Origin: Belnapia sp. F-4-1
GTDB taxonomy: Bacteria > Pseudomonadota > Alphaproteobacteria > Acetobacterales > Acetobacteraceae
Assembly (NCBI RefSeq): GCF_000802185.1
Contig: NZ_KN676113.1
Location: 592,581-656,580, forward strand
Direction of reading: 5' to 3'
DNA: 64,000 nt
The notes below the pieces were generated by a model that worked only from the letters and a program-made list of their open reading frames with translations, was not told the origin of the DNA and did no database searches. Positions 17,441 through 25,116 of this stretch are shown piece after piece; positions within the stretch are counted from its first letter, which is position 1, and each line of letters opens with the position of its first letter. Made by a program: the position numbers and the translations under genes.

Positions 17441-18433
17441 ATGCAACGTCGTGGACTCCTTGCCCTGGGCGCTGCCCTCGCCCTGCCGGCGGGCCGCGCC
17501 GCGGCCGCTGTGCCGCCCGGCTATCGCCTCACCTGGTTCGACGCCACGACGCCGGGCAGCAGCCGGGTCGGCTCCCGCGACGTGACGGCGGCGGGCGACG
17601 GGACGATGTGGTTCTGCGGCCAGCGCAACGGCACGCTGAACCGGCTCGACCCGCGCGACGGCTCGATCCGCGTGGTGAGGCTCGGCGAGGGGGCGGCGCC
17701 GCATGGCGTCATCCGCGGGCCGGACGGGGCGGCCTGGGTGACGGAGGGCGGGCAGAACGCCATCGCCCGGGTCGATCCGGCCGACCACCGGGTGCAGCTC
17801 TGGCGGCTGCCGGAACGCTTCGCCAATGCCAACCTCAATACCGGCGTCTTCGACCGGCAGGGCCTCTACTGGTTCACCGGGCAGAACGGCGTCTATGGCC
17901 GCTTCGACCTGAGGCGGGAGGCGATGCAGGTCTGGGAGGCGCCGCGCGGGCCCGGCGCCTACGGCATCACCCGGACGCCGCAGGGCGGGCTCTGGTACGT
18001 CTCGCTGGCCGGCAACCACCTGGCGCAGATCGAGGACCCGGAGACCGGGCGGGTGCGGATCGTCGAGCCGCCGACGCCGGGCCAGGGCGCGCGCCGCGTC
18101 TGGTCCGACAGCGCCGGGCGGCTCTGGATCAGCGAGTGGAACAGCGGCAACGTTTCCATGCACGACCCGCGCGACGGGTCCTGGAAGGTCTGGCGCCTGC
18201 CGGGGCAGCGGCCGCGGGCCTATTCGGTCTGGGTCGATCCGTCGGACAAGGTCTGGCTGACGGATTTCGCCGCCAATGCGGTGGTGCGCTTCGATCCGGC
18301 GGATGAGAGCTTCCTGTCCTTCCCGTCCGACCGGGCTGGCGCGAATATCCGCCAGATGGACGGCGTGCCGGGCGAGGCCTGGGGCGGCGAGAGCGGCACC
18401 GACCGGATTCTGCGCATCCAGTACGGGTTGTGA
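17441..18433 (+). CDS. Secreted Vgb-like (streptogramin lyase-type) beta-propeller
   Basis: A 330-residue exported protein with a signal peptide (MQRRGLLALGAALALPAGRA) and repeated propeller blades of the virginiamycin B lyase type, seen as recurring motifs such as GTMWFCGQRNGTLNRLDP, GAAWVTEGGQNAIARVDP, GLWYVSLAGNHLAQIED, RLWISEWNSGNVSMHDP and KVWLTDFAANAVVRFDP. True Vgb opens streptogramin B antibiotics in the cytoplasm; a secreted copy fused by overlap to a cytochrome gene more likely has another job, so the lyase activity is doubtful. The start is ATG 17441. Its stop overlaps the GTG start of the cytochrome c gene, which indicates translational coupling. Confidence 0.85.
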   Translation: MQRRGLLALGAALALPAGRAAAAVPPGYRLTWFDATTPGSSRVGSRDVTAAGDGTMWFCGQRNGTLNRLDPRDGSIRVVRLGEGAAPHGVIRGPDGAAWVTEGGQNAIARVDPADHRVQLWRLPERFANANLNTGVFDRQGLYWFTGQNGVYGRFDLRREAMQVWEAPRGPGAYGITRTPQGGLWYVSLAGNHLAQIEDPETGRVRIVEPPTPGQGARRVWSDSAGRLWISEWNSGNVSMHDPRDGSWKVWRLPGQRPRAYSVWVDPSDKVWLTDFAANAVVRFDPADESFLSFPSDRAGANIRQMDGVPGEAWGGESGTDRILRIQYGL

Positions 18434-18795
18434 GGCGGCCGCTCATCGCCTTCCTGGTGCTCGCCCTGCCGGCCGCGGCGGCGGAGGGCGAGGCGGTGTT
18501 CCGGGGCCACTGCGCCAATTGCCACGCCGTCGCGGCGGGGGCACCGGTCGGGCCTGGCCCCAACCTTGGCGGGGTGGTGGGGCGGAAGGTCGGCGGCGAT
18601 CCGGGCTTCGACTACTCGCCGGTGCTCCAGGCAGCGGGCGAGGCCGGGCAGCGCTGGGATGCGGCGATGCTGGAGCGCTTCCTCGTCGATCCGGAGGCGA
18701 TGTTCCCCGGCCTCTGGATGGGCGCCAACGGGCTGCGCGGGGCAGCCGACCGGGCGGCGGTGGCGCGCTACCTGGCGAAACGGCGCGGCCCTTGA
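18430..18795 (+). CDS. Periplasmic class I cytochrome c
   Basis: A 121-residue monoheme cytochrome c. The signal peptide is residues 1-18 (MRRPLIAFLVLALPAAAA), heme attachment is at CANCH (28-32), and the axial methionine is likely in FPGLWMGANG. Intervening PNLGGVVGRKVGGDPGFDYS is typical of soluble c550/c2-type proteins. It starts with GTG overlapping the stop of the Vgb-like gene (GTGA), so the two products are probably made together and meet in the periplasm; an electron-transfer partnership is inference. Its own stop codon lies inside the -35 box of the next gene's promoter. Confidence 0.92.
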   Translation: MRRPLIAFLVLALPAAAAEGEAVFRGHCANCHAVAAGAPVGPGPNLGGVVGRKVGGDPGFDYSPVLQAAGEAGQRWDAAMLERFLVDPEAMFPGLWMGANGLRGAADRAAVARYLAKRRGP

Positions 18796-18822
18796 CCTTC
18801 CCACTATGGGAAGACCTATCTC
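18792..18822 (+). promoter_or_regulatory. CueR/MerR-type promoter and operator
   Basis: TTGACC (18792-18797) and TATCTC (18817-18822) are 19 bases apart, the over-long spacing used by MerR-family activators. Between them lies the perfect dyad CTTCCC-ACTAT-GGGAAG (18797-18813), very like the CueR operators of copper-resistance genes. It directly precedes the DUF305 gene. The architecture is visible; copper as the signal is inferred from CueR precedent, and no cueR-like gene is in the window. Confidence 0.75.
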
Positions 18823-18851
18823 GGTGGTCCTTCAAGGAGAGGAGGACCGTC

Positions 18852-19577
18852 ATGCGTTCCCTGTGCGCGATGCTGGCCGGGGCCGGCCTTGCCCTGCTCG
18901 CGGCCATGCCTGCCCGGGCGGCGATCGAGGAGGGCTATGTGCCGGGCGGCGCGCCGGTGCCCAGCACCTGGTACGGCTCCCCCGATGCCGCGGCCATCCA
19001 GGCCGACTGGGACTACATCCGCGGCATGCGGCCCCACCATGCGGGCGCGCTGACCATGGCACGGGACTACCTTGCCGATCCCGAGGCGCGGAGCCCGGCG
19101 CTGCGGCGGCTGGCGGAGGCGATTATCCGCAACCAGAGCTTCGAGATCGGGCTGCTGGACGACGTGGCACGCCACCTCGACCGGCCGCCGGTGCGGTTGG
19201 GGGTGGGGCCGTTCAGCCTCGCCCTGCAGCCGATGGCGACCGAGGGGATGGCGCAGCGGCAGGGCTTCATGCGCTCGCCGATCCCGGGCGTGCTCGATGC
19301 GGCGGGGCCGGTTTCGGCGCGCGACGTGCAGTTCGCCAAGGCGATGACGGCGCATCACCAGGCGGCGCTCGACATGGCGCGGGCCTACCAGGCCAATCCG
19401 GCGGCACGGAACGGCTTCCTGGCGCTGATGAACGTCGACATCGTCACCGACCAGAGCCAGGAGATCGCGCTGATGCGGGCGGTGACGGCCGCCTACCAGG
19501 GCGATGCGGCGGCGGTGGCGGTGGAGCCCGGCATGATCCATGGGATGGAGGGCATGGCGCACCACCATCACCACTGA
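18852..19577 (+). CDS. DUF305 four-helix protein, metal-responsive
   Basis: A 241-residue exported protein of the DUF305 family (ferritin-like helical bundle, often found in copper-handling clusters). A signal peptide (MRSLCAMLAGAGLALLAAMPARA) is followed by two copies of the family motif: GMRPHHAGALTMARDYL (HH at 62-63) and AMTAHHQAALDMARAYQ, giving paired His/Met metal ligands. The C-terminus IHGMEGMAHHHHH is a further natural His/Met metal site. Expression is probably induced by Cu(I) through the CueR-type promoter at 18792-18822, and a strong AGGAGAGGAGG ribosome site precedes the ATG. Function as a periplasmic copper binder is inference. It overlaps the convergent azlD gene by 10 bases. 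Confidence 0.85.
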   Translation: MRSLCAMLAGAGLALLAAMPARAAIEEGYVPGGAPVPSTWYGSPDAAAIQADWDYIRGMRPHHAGALTMARDYLADPEARSPALRRLAEAIIRNQSFEIGLLDDVARHLDRPPVRLGVGPFSLALQPMATEGMAQRQGFMRSPIPGVLDAAGPVSARDVQFAKAMTAHHQAALDMARAYQANPAARNGFLALMNVDIVTDQSQEIALMRAVTAAYQGDAAAVAVEPGMIHGMEGMAHHHHH

Positions 19578-19873
19578 AGGGCCTGGATCGCCCAGAGCAC
19601 GCCGACGCCGGTGAGGATCGACAGCGCCATCCGGCCGATCAGCGCCTGGACCAGCAGCGCCGACCCGCCGGCGACCCAGGCGGGCCAGCCGCCCTGGGCC
19701 AGCGCCGGGGCGAGGAAGGCGACGAAGATGGCGCCCGGCAGGTGCTGCAGCATGGCCTGGATGAAGGGCGGCGGGCGCGTCACCCGCAGGATGGCATAGC
19801 CCCCGGCGCGGCAGAGGAAGGTCGCCGCCACCATGCCGAGGATGGCGGCCAGCACGTCCCAGCGGAGGGTCAT
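19568..19873 (-). CDS. azlD: AzlD-family branched-chain amino acid export subunit
   Basis: A 101-residue inner-membrane protein, the small partner of AzlC in branched-chain amino acid (or analogue) export. It has about four hydrophobic spans, with the AzlD-typical MVAATFLCRAGGYAILRV near the start and LQHLPGAIFVAFLAPAL in the middle. Its ATG overlaps the stop of azlC (ATGA), so the two subunits are coupled. The 3' end overlaps the convergent DUF305 gene by 10 bases, so transcripts from the two strands meet there. The substrate is assigned by family only. Confidence 0.88.
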   Translation of the reverse strand: MTLRWDVLAAILGMVAATFLCRAGGYAILRVTRPPPFIQAMLQHLPGAIFVAFLAPALAQGGWPAWVAGGSALLVQALIGRMALSILTGVGVLWAIQALQW

Positions 19874-20580
19874 GCGCGGCCTCGGTCCCGATGCCGGTCC
19901 AGCGCCGCGCCCGTCGCGGCGCCGCCGAGCGCGCCGGCCAGCACCGGCCAGGGCGCGCCGAGGCCGAGCCCCTGGGCGGCGAGCGCCAGCAGCCCGGCGA
20001 CGCACCAGGGGAAGACATCCGACCGACCGCGCCAGAGCGGCACCAGGATCGACATCAGCGCGGCGACCGAGGCGAAGAAGACCGGATGATCCGGCGGCAG
20101 CCGCACCGCGGCGCCGAAGGCATGGCCGAGAAGGGTCGTCACCATCCAGACCGCCCACATGGCGAGGCTCGCGCCGAGCAGGAAGGCGGCGTCGCGCCGG
20201 CCGGCCCGGATCTCCGTCACCATCAGGGCGAAGGAATTGTCGACCAGCACCGCGAGCGTGCCCCAGAGGCGGAGGCCGCTCAGCCGGTCGAGCGCCGGGG
20301 CGAGGGCGGCGCCCATCGGCGCCAGGCGGAGGTTGATGACGAGGCAGGCGAGCGTCGCGGCGAGGATCGGCGCCGGGTCGGACCAGAGCTGCAGGGCGAC
20401 CAGCTGCGAGGTGCCGGCGAAGACGAGGGCGCTCATCAGCAGGGTTTCCAGCAGGGAGAGGCCCTTGGCATCGGCCGCCATGCCGACGACGAGGCCGAAA
20501 GGGGCGAGGCCGAGGGTCAGGCCGAACGCCGCCTGGGCGCCGCGGCGGAAGCCGGCGCGGGTGAAGGTGGCCGTCGTCAC
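19870..20580 (-). CDS. azlC: AzlC-family branched-chain amino acid exporter
   Basis: A 236-residue inner-membrane protein with about six to seven spans, the large subunit of the AzlCD exporter. Family features are GLTLGLAPFGLVVGMAADAK, the SALVFAGTSQLVALQLW stretch and VLVDNSFALMVTEI. It starts at GTG 20580, overlapping the stop of the upstream acetyltransferase gene (GTGA), and overlaps azlD by four bases. All three genes therefore look like one tightly coupled operon. An ATG start was sought and not found near the conserved N-terminus. Confidence 0.88.
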   Translation of the reverse strand: MTTATFTRAGFRRGAQAAFGLTLGLAPFGLVVGMAADAKGLSLLETLLMSALVFAGTSQLVALQLWSDPAPILAATLACLVINLRLAPMGAALAPALDRLSGLRLWGTLAVLVDNSFALMVTEIRAGRRDAAFLLGASLAMWAVWMVTTLLGHAFGAAVRLPPDHPVFFASVAALMSILVPLWRGRSDVFPWCVAGLLALAAQGLGLGAPWPVLAGALGGAATGAALDRHRDRGRA

Positions 20581-21203
20581 GCGAGCGGCTTCGCGGGCAC
20601 GCCGCCGACCCGGGCGCCGTCGGGGATATCGGCGATAACGGCGGCGCCGGTGCCGATCACCGCATCGGTGCCGATGGAGACATAGGGGCGGCAGGCGGCG
20701 CCGGCGCCGACCTGGCTGCGGGCCCCGACCCGGACGCCGCCGGCCAGCACCGCGCCGGGGCCGATATGCGCCGCCTCGCCCGCCACGGTGTCGTGCTCCA
20801 GGATGGCGCCGGTATTGACGATGGCGAGGCGCCCGACCTCGGCCAGCGCCCCGAGCACGGCGCGCGGCAGCACCACCGCGCCCGGGCCGATGCGGGCGCT
20901 GCGGGCGAGGATGGCCGAGGGATGGACCAGCGGCGGCAGGGCGAAGCCCAGCGCTTCCAGCCGGGCGGCGGCGGCGAGGCGGGCGGCGGCGTCGCCGATC
21001 GCCACGCAGGCGAGGCGGGTGCCGCCCGCCAGCAAGCCGGGCAGCGCCCCCTCGTCGCCAAGGATGGGCAGGCCGAGCATTTCCCGGGCGCGGGGCGCGG
21101 CATCGACCAGGCCGGCCAGCTCGATACCGGGCAGGTCGCGGGCCAGTTCGATCAGCGCCCGGCCATGCCCTCCGGCGCCAAAGATCACCAGCCTGCCCTG
21201 CAT
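20577..21203 (-). CDS. NeuD-family acyltransferase (PglD/NeuD-like)
   Basis: A 208-residue sugar O-acyltransferase of the NeuD/PglD group. An N-terminal Rossmann-like domain (MQGRLVIFGAGGHGRALIEL) is joined to a left-handed beta helix with hexapeptide repeats: HPSAILARSARIGPGAVVLP, IVNTGAILEHDTVAGEAAHI, GPGAVLAGGVRVGA and a final GVPAKPLA. Such proteins acetylate sialic acids or amino sugars of surface glycans. The start is ATG 21203, with GGGAGG seven bases upstream. Being first in an operon with azlC and azlD is unusual and its acceptor is unknown; it could instead act on an amino acid derivative. Confidence 0.82.
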   Translation of the reverse strand: MQGRLVIFGAGGHGRALIELARDLPGIELAGLVDAAPRAREMLGLPILGDEGALPGLLAGGTRLACVAIGDAAARLAAAARLEALGFALPPLVHPSAILARSARIGPGAVVLPRAVLGALAEVGRLAIVNTGAILEHDTVAGEAAHIGPGAVLAGGVRVGARSQVGAGAACRPYVSIGTDAVIGTGAAVIADIPDGARVGGVPAKPLA

Positions 21204-21293
21204 CCCTGCCCTCCCCCGTTGCGGCGGGCATTGTCCCACCGGAAGGGGAAGCAGGCCAGCGAACCGGCCCCGGCGCGGCCGCGTTGGCCTCGC

Positions 21294-21512
21294 ATGACAG
21301 ATGATCGCAAGACCCAGGACGACTCCGCCCCCGAGCGGGCCAGCGGCACCATCGACCGGCCGATCGGGCCCGGCGACGCGCAGCCGGGCGACTTCAACGA
21401 GCGGGCCTCCCAGCTGGGCGGGCCGATCGACGTCTTCCCCAACCGGCGGGACCGGACCGGGCTCGAGGACTGGCGCTCGACGGACGCGCCGGACGAGACG
21501 CCCAAGCAGTAG
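21294..21512 (+). CDS. Small acidic hydrophilic protein, unknown
   Basis: A predicted 72-residue protein rich in Asp, Arg, Pro and Gly with no hydrophobic segment (MTDDRKTQDDSAPERASG, then FPNRRDRTGLEDWRSTDAPD). It matches no family I recognise and is probably disordered. The ATG at 21294 lies about 90 bases from the divergent acyltransferase start, and the frame ends 20 bases before the stop of panE on the other strand. The composition is unlike a shadow frame of a neighbour, because nothing is coded opposite it. It may be a real small protein, but support is limited to that. Confidence 0.5.
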   Translation: MTDDRKTQDDSAPERASGTIDRPIGPGDAQPGDFNERASQLGGPIDVFPNRRDRTGLEDWRSTDAPDETPKQ

Positions 21513-21532
21513 CGCCATCCGGCCGGCCCGTT

Positions 21533-22507
21533 TCAGCCCTGCCCGGAGTTCCGGGCAAGCAGGCGGGTCAGGCCATGGATGGCGGCCAGCATCGGGGCCG
21601 GCTGGCCAAGATGGCCGGCGAGTTCCACCAGCGCGCCGAGCACGGGGCCGAGTTCCAGCGGCCGGCCGGCCTCCAGGTCCTGCAGCATGGAGGTGCGGAA
21701 GGGGCCGAGGCGACGGGTGACCGTCATGCGCTCGTCGATGCTCTGGCCGGTCGGCAGGCCGATGCGGTCGCCGAGGGCTGACATCTCGGCCATCATTGCC
21801 TCCACCAGGCCGCGGATGCCGTCGTCGTCCAGCATCGCCTGCATGTCGGCGCGGCAGAGCGCGCTCAGCGGGTTCATGTTGGAATTGCCCCAAAGCTTCA
21901 GCCAGACCTCGCGGCGGAGGTCGGCCGCGGGCTCGGCCGGGATACCGCCCTGGCGGAGCGCCTCGACCAGGGCGGCCAACGGGCCTGGATTTCGGCCGGA
22001 CGGGTCGCCGTAGAGCATCCGGTCCTGCTTCATCAGGCGGATGGTGCCCGGTGCCTCGACACGGCTGCCTACATGGGCGACGCCTCCCAGCACGCGTTCG
22101 ACGGAGATGGCGCGCGCCAGGGCGCCGCCGGGATCGACGCCTTGCAGGGTGAGGCCCTCGGCGGGGCCGCCGAAGCCCTGAAGGAACCACCAAGGTAGGC
22201 CGTTCTGCGCGGTGGCGACCAGGGTCTCCGGGCCCATCAGTCGCTGGATCAGCGGCAGGGCGCCGGGCAGGTCGTGGCTCTTGAGGCCGAGGAGGAGGAG
22301 GTCGGCCGGCGGCAGCTCCGCCGGGTCGGCCGCCGCCGCGACGGGGAAGGCCTCGCGCCGGTCGCCCTCGAGGAAGACGAGGCCATCGGCGCGAAAAGCG
22401 TCGAGGCTGGCGCCGCGGGCGAGGACCGAAACCGGCCAGCCCGCCCGCGCCAGCCCCGCCGCCAGCCAGCCGCCGACCGCGCCGGCACCCAGGACCGTGA
22501 CCCGCAT
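21533..22507 (-). CDS. panE: 2-dehydropantoate 2-reductase family protein
   Basis: A 324-residue NADPH-dependent ketopantoate reductase-like enzyme; PanE makes pantoate for coenzyme A. The nucleotide-binding GxGxxG motif is MRVTVLGAGAVGGWLAAGLA, LLLLGLKSHDLPGALPLIQ follows, and the catalytic-lysine region is EVWLKLWGNSNMNPLSAL, with a C-terminal SMLQDLEAGRPLELGPVLGA, all as in PanE. Bacteria of this group often carry several panE paralogues acting on other 2-oxoacids, so the symbol is by family. The start is ATG 22507; a longer reading to 22561 adds unrelated residues. It is divergent from the antiporter gene. Confidence 0.86.
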   Translation of the reverse strand: MRVTVLGAGAVGGWLAAGLARAGWPVSVLARGASLDAFRADGLVFLEGDRREAFPVAAAADPAELPPADLLLLGLKSHDLPGALPLIQRLMGPETLVATAQNGLPWWFLQGFGGPAEGLTLQGVDPGGALARAISVERVLGGVAHVGSRVEAPGTIRLMKQDRMLYGDPSGRNPGPLAALVEALRQGGIPAEPAADLRREVWLKLWGNSNMNPLSALCRADMQAMLDDDGIRGLVEAMMAEMSALGDRIGLPTGQSIDERMTVTRRLGPFRTSMLQDLEAGRPLELGPVLGALVELAGHLGQPAPMLAAIHGLTRLLARNSGQG

Positions 22508-22589
22508 GGCATCGCCTCCCCTGCCCTGCCGAGGCTTATGGCGCATCGACGACCAGGGCAACCAGCGCGAGCCTGGGCGTTGGACAGCA

Positions 22590-23861
22590 ATGGATCCTTA
22601 CATCGTGTTGCTTGTCGGCGCGGGCGCCCTCATCCTCCTTGTCGCCTGGCTGCCGATGTCGCCTGGCTGCCGATGGCGCTGCGGGAGCTGCCGCTTTCGC
22701 TGCCCATGTTCTGCATCGCCTTCGGCTTTGTCGCCTTCGCCTTGTCGAATGGGGACCGGCCGAATCCGGCCGAATATCCTCATGCAGCCGAGCGGCTGAC
22801 CGAGCTGGTCGTGATCGTCGCTCTCACCGGGGCGGGGCTGAAGCTCGACCGGCCGCTCGACTGGCGCAGCTGGGGCCTGACCTGGCGGCTGCTGGGGGTG
22901 GCGATGCCGCTCTCCATCCTCGGCATCGGGGCGATCGGCTATTGGGGGCTGGGGCTCGGCCTGCCGGCGGCGCTGCTGCTGGGGGGGGGCGCTGGCGCCG
23001 ACCGACCCGGTGCTCGCCTCCGACGTGCAGGTGGGGCCGCCGCGCTCGGGGGAAGAGGACGAGGTGCGCTTCACCCTCACCGCCGAGGCGGGGCTGAATG
23101 ACGGGCTGGCCTTTCCCTTCGTCAACCTTGCCGTGGCCCTGGCCACGGTCGGCATGGCACCCGAGGACTGGTTGGGCCACTGGGTGGGCATGGACGTGCT
23201 GTGGAAGCTCGGCGCCGGGCTCGGCGCGGGCTGGGGCATCGGGCGGCTGCTGGGCTGGCTCACCTTCCGCATGCCGAACCGGGCGAAGCTTTCGCGCACG
23301 GGGGATGGCTTCGTCGCGCTGGGGGCGACCTTCCTCGCCTATGGGCTGACCGAGATCGTGCACGGCTACGGCTTCGTCGCCGTCTTCGTGGCGGCGCTCG
23401 GGATGCGCGCGGCGGAGCGGCATCACCGCTACCATGACCGGCTGCACGACTTCGCCGAGCAGACCGAGCGGCTGCTGATGATGGTGCTGCTGGTGCTGTT
23501 CGGCGGCGCGGTGGCGGGGGGCGTGCTCTGGCCGCTCGACTGGGCGGCGGTGGCGGCGGCGCTCGGCTTCATCTTCGTGGTGCGGCCGGCGGCGGGGATG
23601 CTCTCGCTCCTCCGCACGCCGCAGCCGATGGCGGAGCGGGCGGCGATCGCCTTCTTCGGCATCCGCGGCCTCGGCAGCTTCTACTACCTCGCCTTCGCGG
23701 CCAATGCGGCGGCCTTCCCGGAGATGGACCGGCTCTGGGCGGTGGTCAGCCTGACCGTGCTGATCTCGGTCGGGCTGCATGGGGTGACGGTGACGCCGGC
23801 GATGCGCTGGCTGGACACGCGGCGCCGGCGGCAGGGGGTGCTGCCGCTGGAGATCGCCTGA
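22590..23861 (+). pseudogene. Cation/proton antiporter gene broken by two frameshifts
   Basis: A CPA-type Na+(K+)/H+ antiporter whose reading frame is interrupted twice. It starts MDPYIVLLVGAGALILLVAW, then a perfect 17-base tandem duplication (22641-22657 and 22658-22674) shifts the frame. The middle part (MALRELPLSLPMFCIAFGF to GLPAALLLGG) lies in another frame. At 22981-22989 a run of nine G, where eight would keep frame, shifts back to give DPVLASDVQVGPP and TAEAGLNDGLAFPFVNLAVA through the end at 23861. The two changes sum to 18 bases. If real, translation from 22590 stops at 22799. Removing one repeat copy and one G would restore a full-length antiporter of about 417 residues; the G9 run could also be a sequencing error or slippery. 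Confidence 0.82.
22640..22675. repeat. 17-bp tandem duplication inside antiporter gene
   Basis: GTCGCCTGGCTGCCGAT occurs twice head to tail (22641-22657, 22658-22674); period-17 identity extends one base on each side. Seventeen is not a multiple of three, so the second copy shifts the reading frame. It looks like a recent replication-slippage event. Confidence 0.95.
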
Positions 23862-24911
23862 TCAGGGCTCGGTCAGCAGGCTGGAATGGATCCAGCCCTC
23901 GGGCGAGGTGCCGCCGACCTGGATCCACCCACCGCGCGCCTCGCCATGGACGCGGAAGGCCTCGCCCCGGGCGGCGGTACGGAGGATGGGTGCGCTGCTG
24001 TCCGGCCCGGCCCGGAGGTTGGCGGCGGAGCGGACCAGCACCCGCGGCAGGCTGGTGGAGCCGGGGGCGAGGTCGGCGGGCGGCTGGACGATGGCGGGGG
24101 CCGGGGCTGGCGTGGGCGCCGGGGCAGGCGCCACGGGCGGCGGCGGGAGCGAGGCCTGGCGCTGGGGTGGCGGTTGCGGCGCCGGAGCCTCGGCTCGGGG
24201 GGCTGGCGGCGGCGAGGCGCTGCTGACGGGCCGCGCCGGAGCCTCGGCGCCGCTCTGCGGCGGGGCGGAGGGCGTGTGGTTGAGGCCGAGCAGCAGGCCG
24301 ATCAGCAGCCCGCCGCCCGCAAGGCCGAGCATGGGGGCGAAATTCCGCCAGGGCAGGTTCGGCGAGGCGAAGCTGGCCTGCTCCTGCAGCTGGGCGGCGG
24401 CAGCGGCCTGACGCTGGGGGGCGGGGCGCTGGCGGCGCGGGCCAGGGCTCGGCGGGCGAACCAGTGGGCGGGTTTGCAGCAGGCGGCTTACCAGCGTGAT
24501 CCAGCCATCGCCCCCGGCCAGCTCCAGCGGCGGCACCGCGGCAAAGGCGGCGGCGAGGCGGCGGCGGAGGTTCAGCTGCTCGCCCGGCAGCATGGCGAGC
24601 GTGACCACAGGGAGGTGGCCCGGGAAGATGGCGGGGAAGCGCGCATCCTCCAGGCGCTGGCGGAAGGCGGCAGCCGCCGCCTCCGCCACCGCGCCCGGCA
24701 CGCCGAGCAGGGCGACGCCGAACTCCGGATGCAGCAGCGCCATCGGCACTAGGATCGTGCTGGCGGGCACGCCCTCCACCGGGCGGGGCTCGAGGAGGCA
24801 ATCGGAAAGGCTGATCCAGCCCTCGGGCAAGGCGCCGCTGTCGGTTGTCGGAACCGGGCTGGGCCCGGTGGATGGGTCGAGGCGCAGAGTGGCCTCCGGC
24901 TGATGGTTCAT
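23862..24911 (-). CDS. Membrane-anchored protein with C-terminal SH3b domain
   Basis: A 349-residue protein of unknown function. The N-terminal ~140 residues form a folded domain (STILVPMALLHPEFGVALLG, then FRQRLEDARFPAIFPGHLP) that recalls nuclease-related NERD-like folds only loosely. One membrane span lies at about 195-212 (FAPMLGLAGGGLLIGLLLG), followed by a long Pro/Ala-rich linker (about 215-285), and a bacterial SH3 domain at the end (LVRSAANLRAGPDSSAPILR to GGWIQVGGTSPEGWIHSSLL). The SH3b domain should be periplasmic and may bind peptidoglycan. An SH3-like PEGWISLSD motif also occurs near the N-terminus, echoing SPEGWIHSS at the end. It is convergent with the broken antiporter gene, with no gap. 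Confidence 0.72.
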   Translation of the reverse strand: MNHQPEATLRLDPSTGPSPVPTTDSGALPEGWISLSDCLLEPRPVEGVPASTILVPMALLHPEFGVALLGVPGAVAEAAAAAFRQRLEDARFPAIFPGHLPVVTLAMLPGEQLNLRRRLAAAFAAVPPLELAGGDGWITLVSRLLQTRPLVRPPSPGPRRQRPAPQRQAAAAAQLQEQASFASPNLPWRNFAPMLGLAGGGLLIGLLLGLNHTPSAPPQSGAEAPARPVSSASPPPAPRAEAPAPQPPPQRQASLPPPPVAPAPAPTPAPAPAIVQPPADLAPGSTSLPRVLVRSAANLRAGPDSSAPILRTAARGEAFRVHGEARGGWIQVGGTSPEGWIHSSLLTEP

Positions 24912-25116
24912 GGGTGCAGTGACCCCCTAAAGGCTCCGACCCGCATGCCCGAAGGCGGCGAGTCCCCTCAGTCTTATAATAGTATACGTTACCCCTTTTT
25001 GCAGTGCAGCATGACAGATAAGAGGCTGACCTCATGCGTTTCCCGGATGAGTGGAAAACACCCGGGCGCGGTCATCTGCTCATTCACAGGATGGCTATCG
25101 GCTCACGCCGCCATGG

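Noticed and set aside
17441-18433. Functional streptogramin B resistance gene
   Set aside because: The protein has a signal peptide and is coupled to a cytochrome c; family membership is based on propeller repeats and does not establish lyase activity.
19562-19576. His-tag-like run at the end of the DUF305 protein
   Set aside because: It is preceded by natural His/Met-rich sequence and continues the metal-binding pattern, so it is not a cloning artefact.
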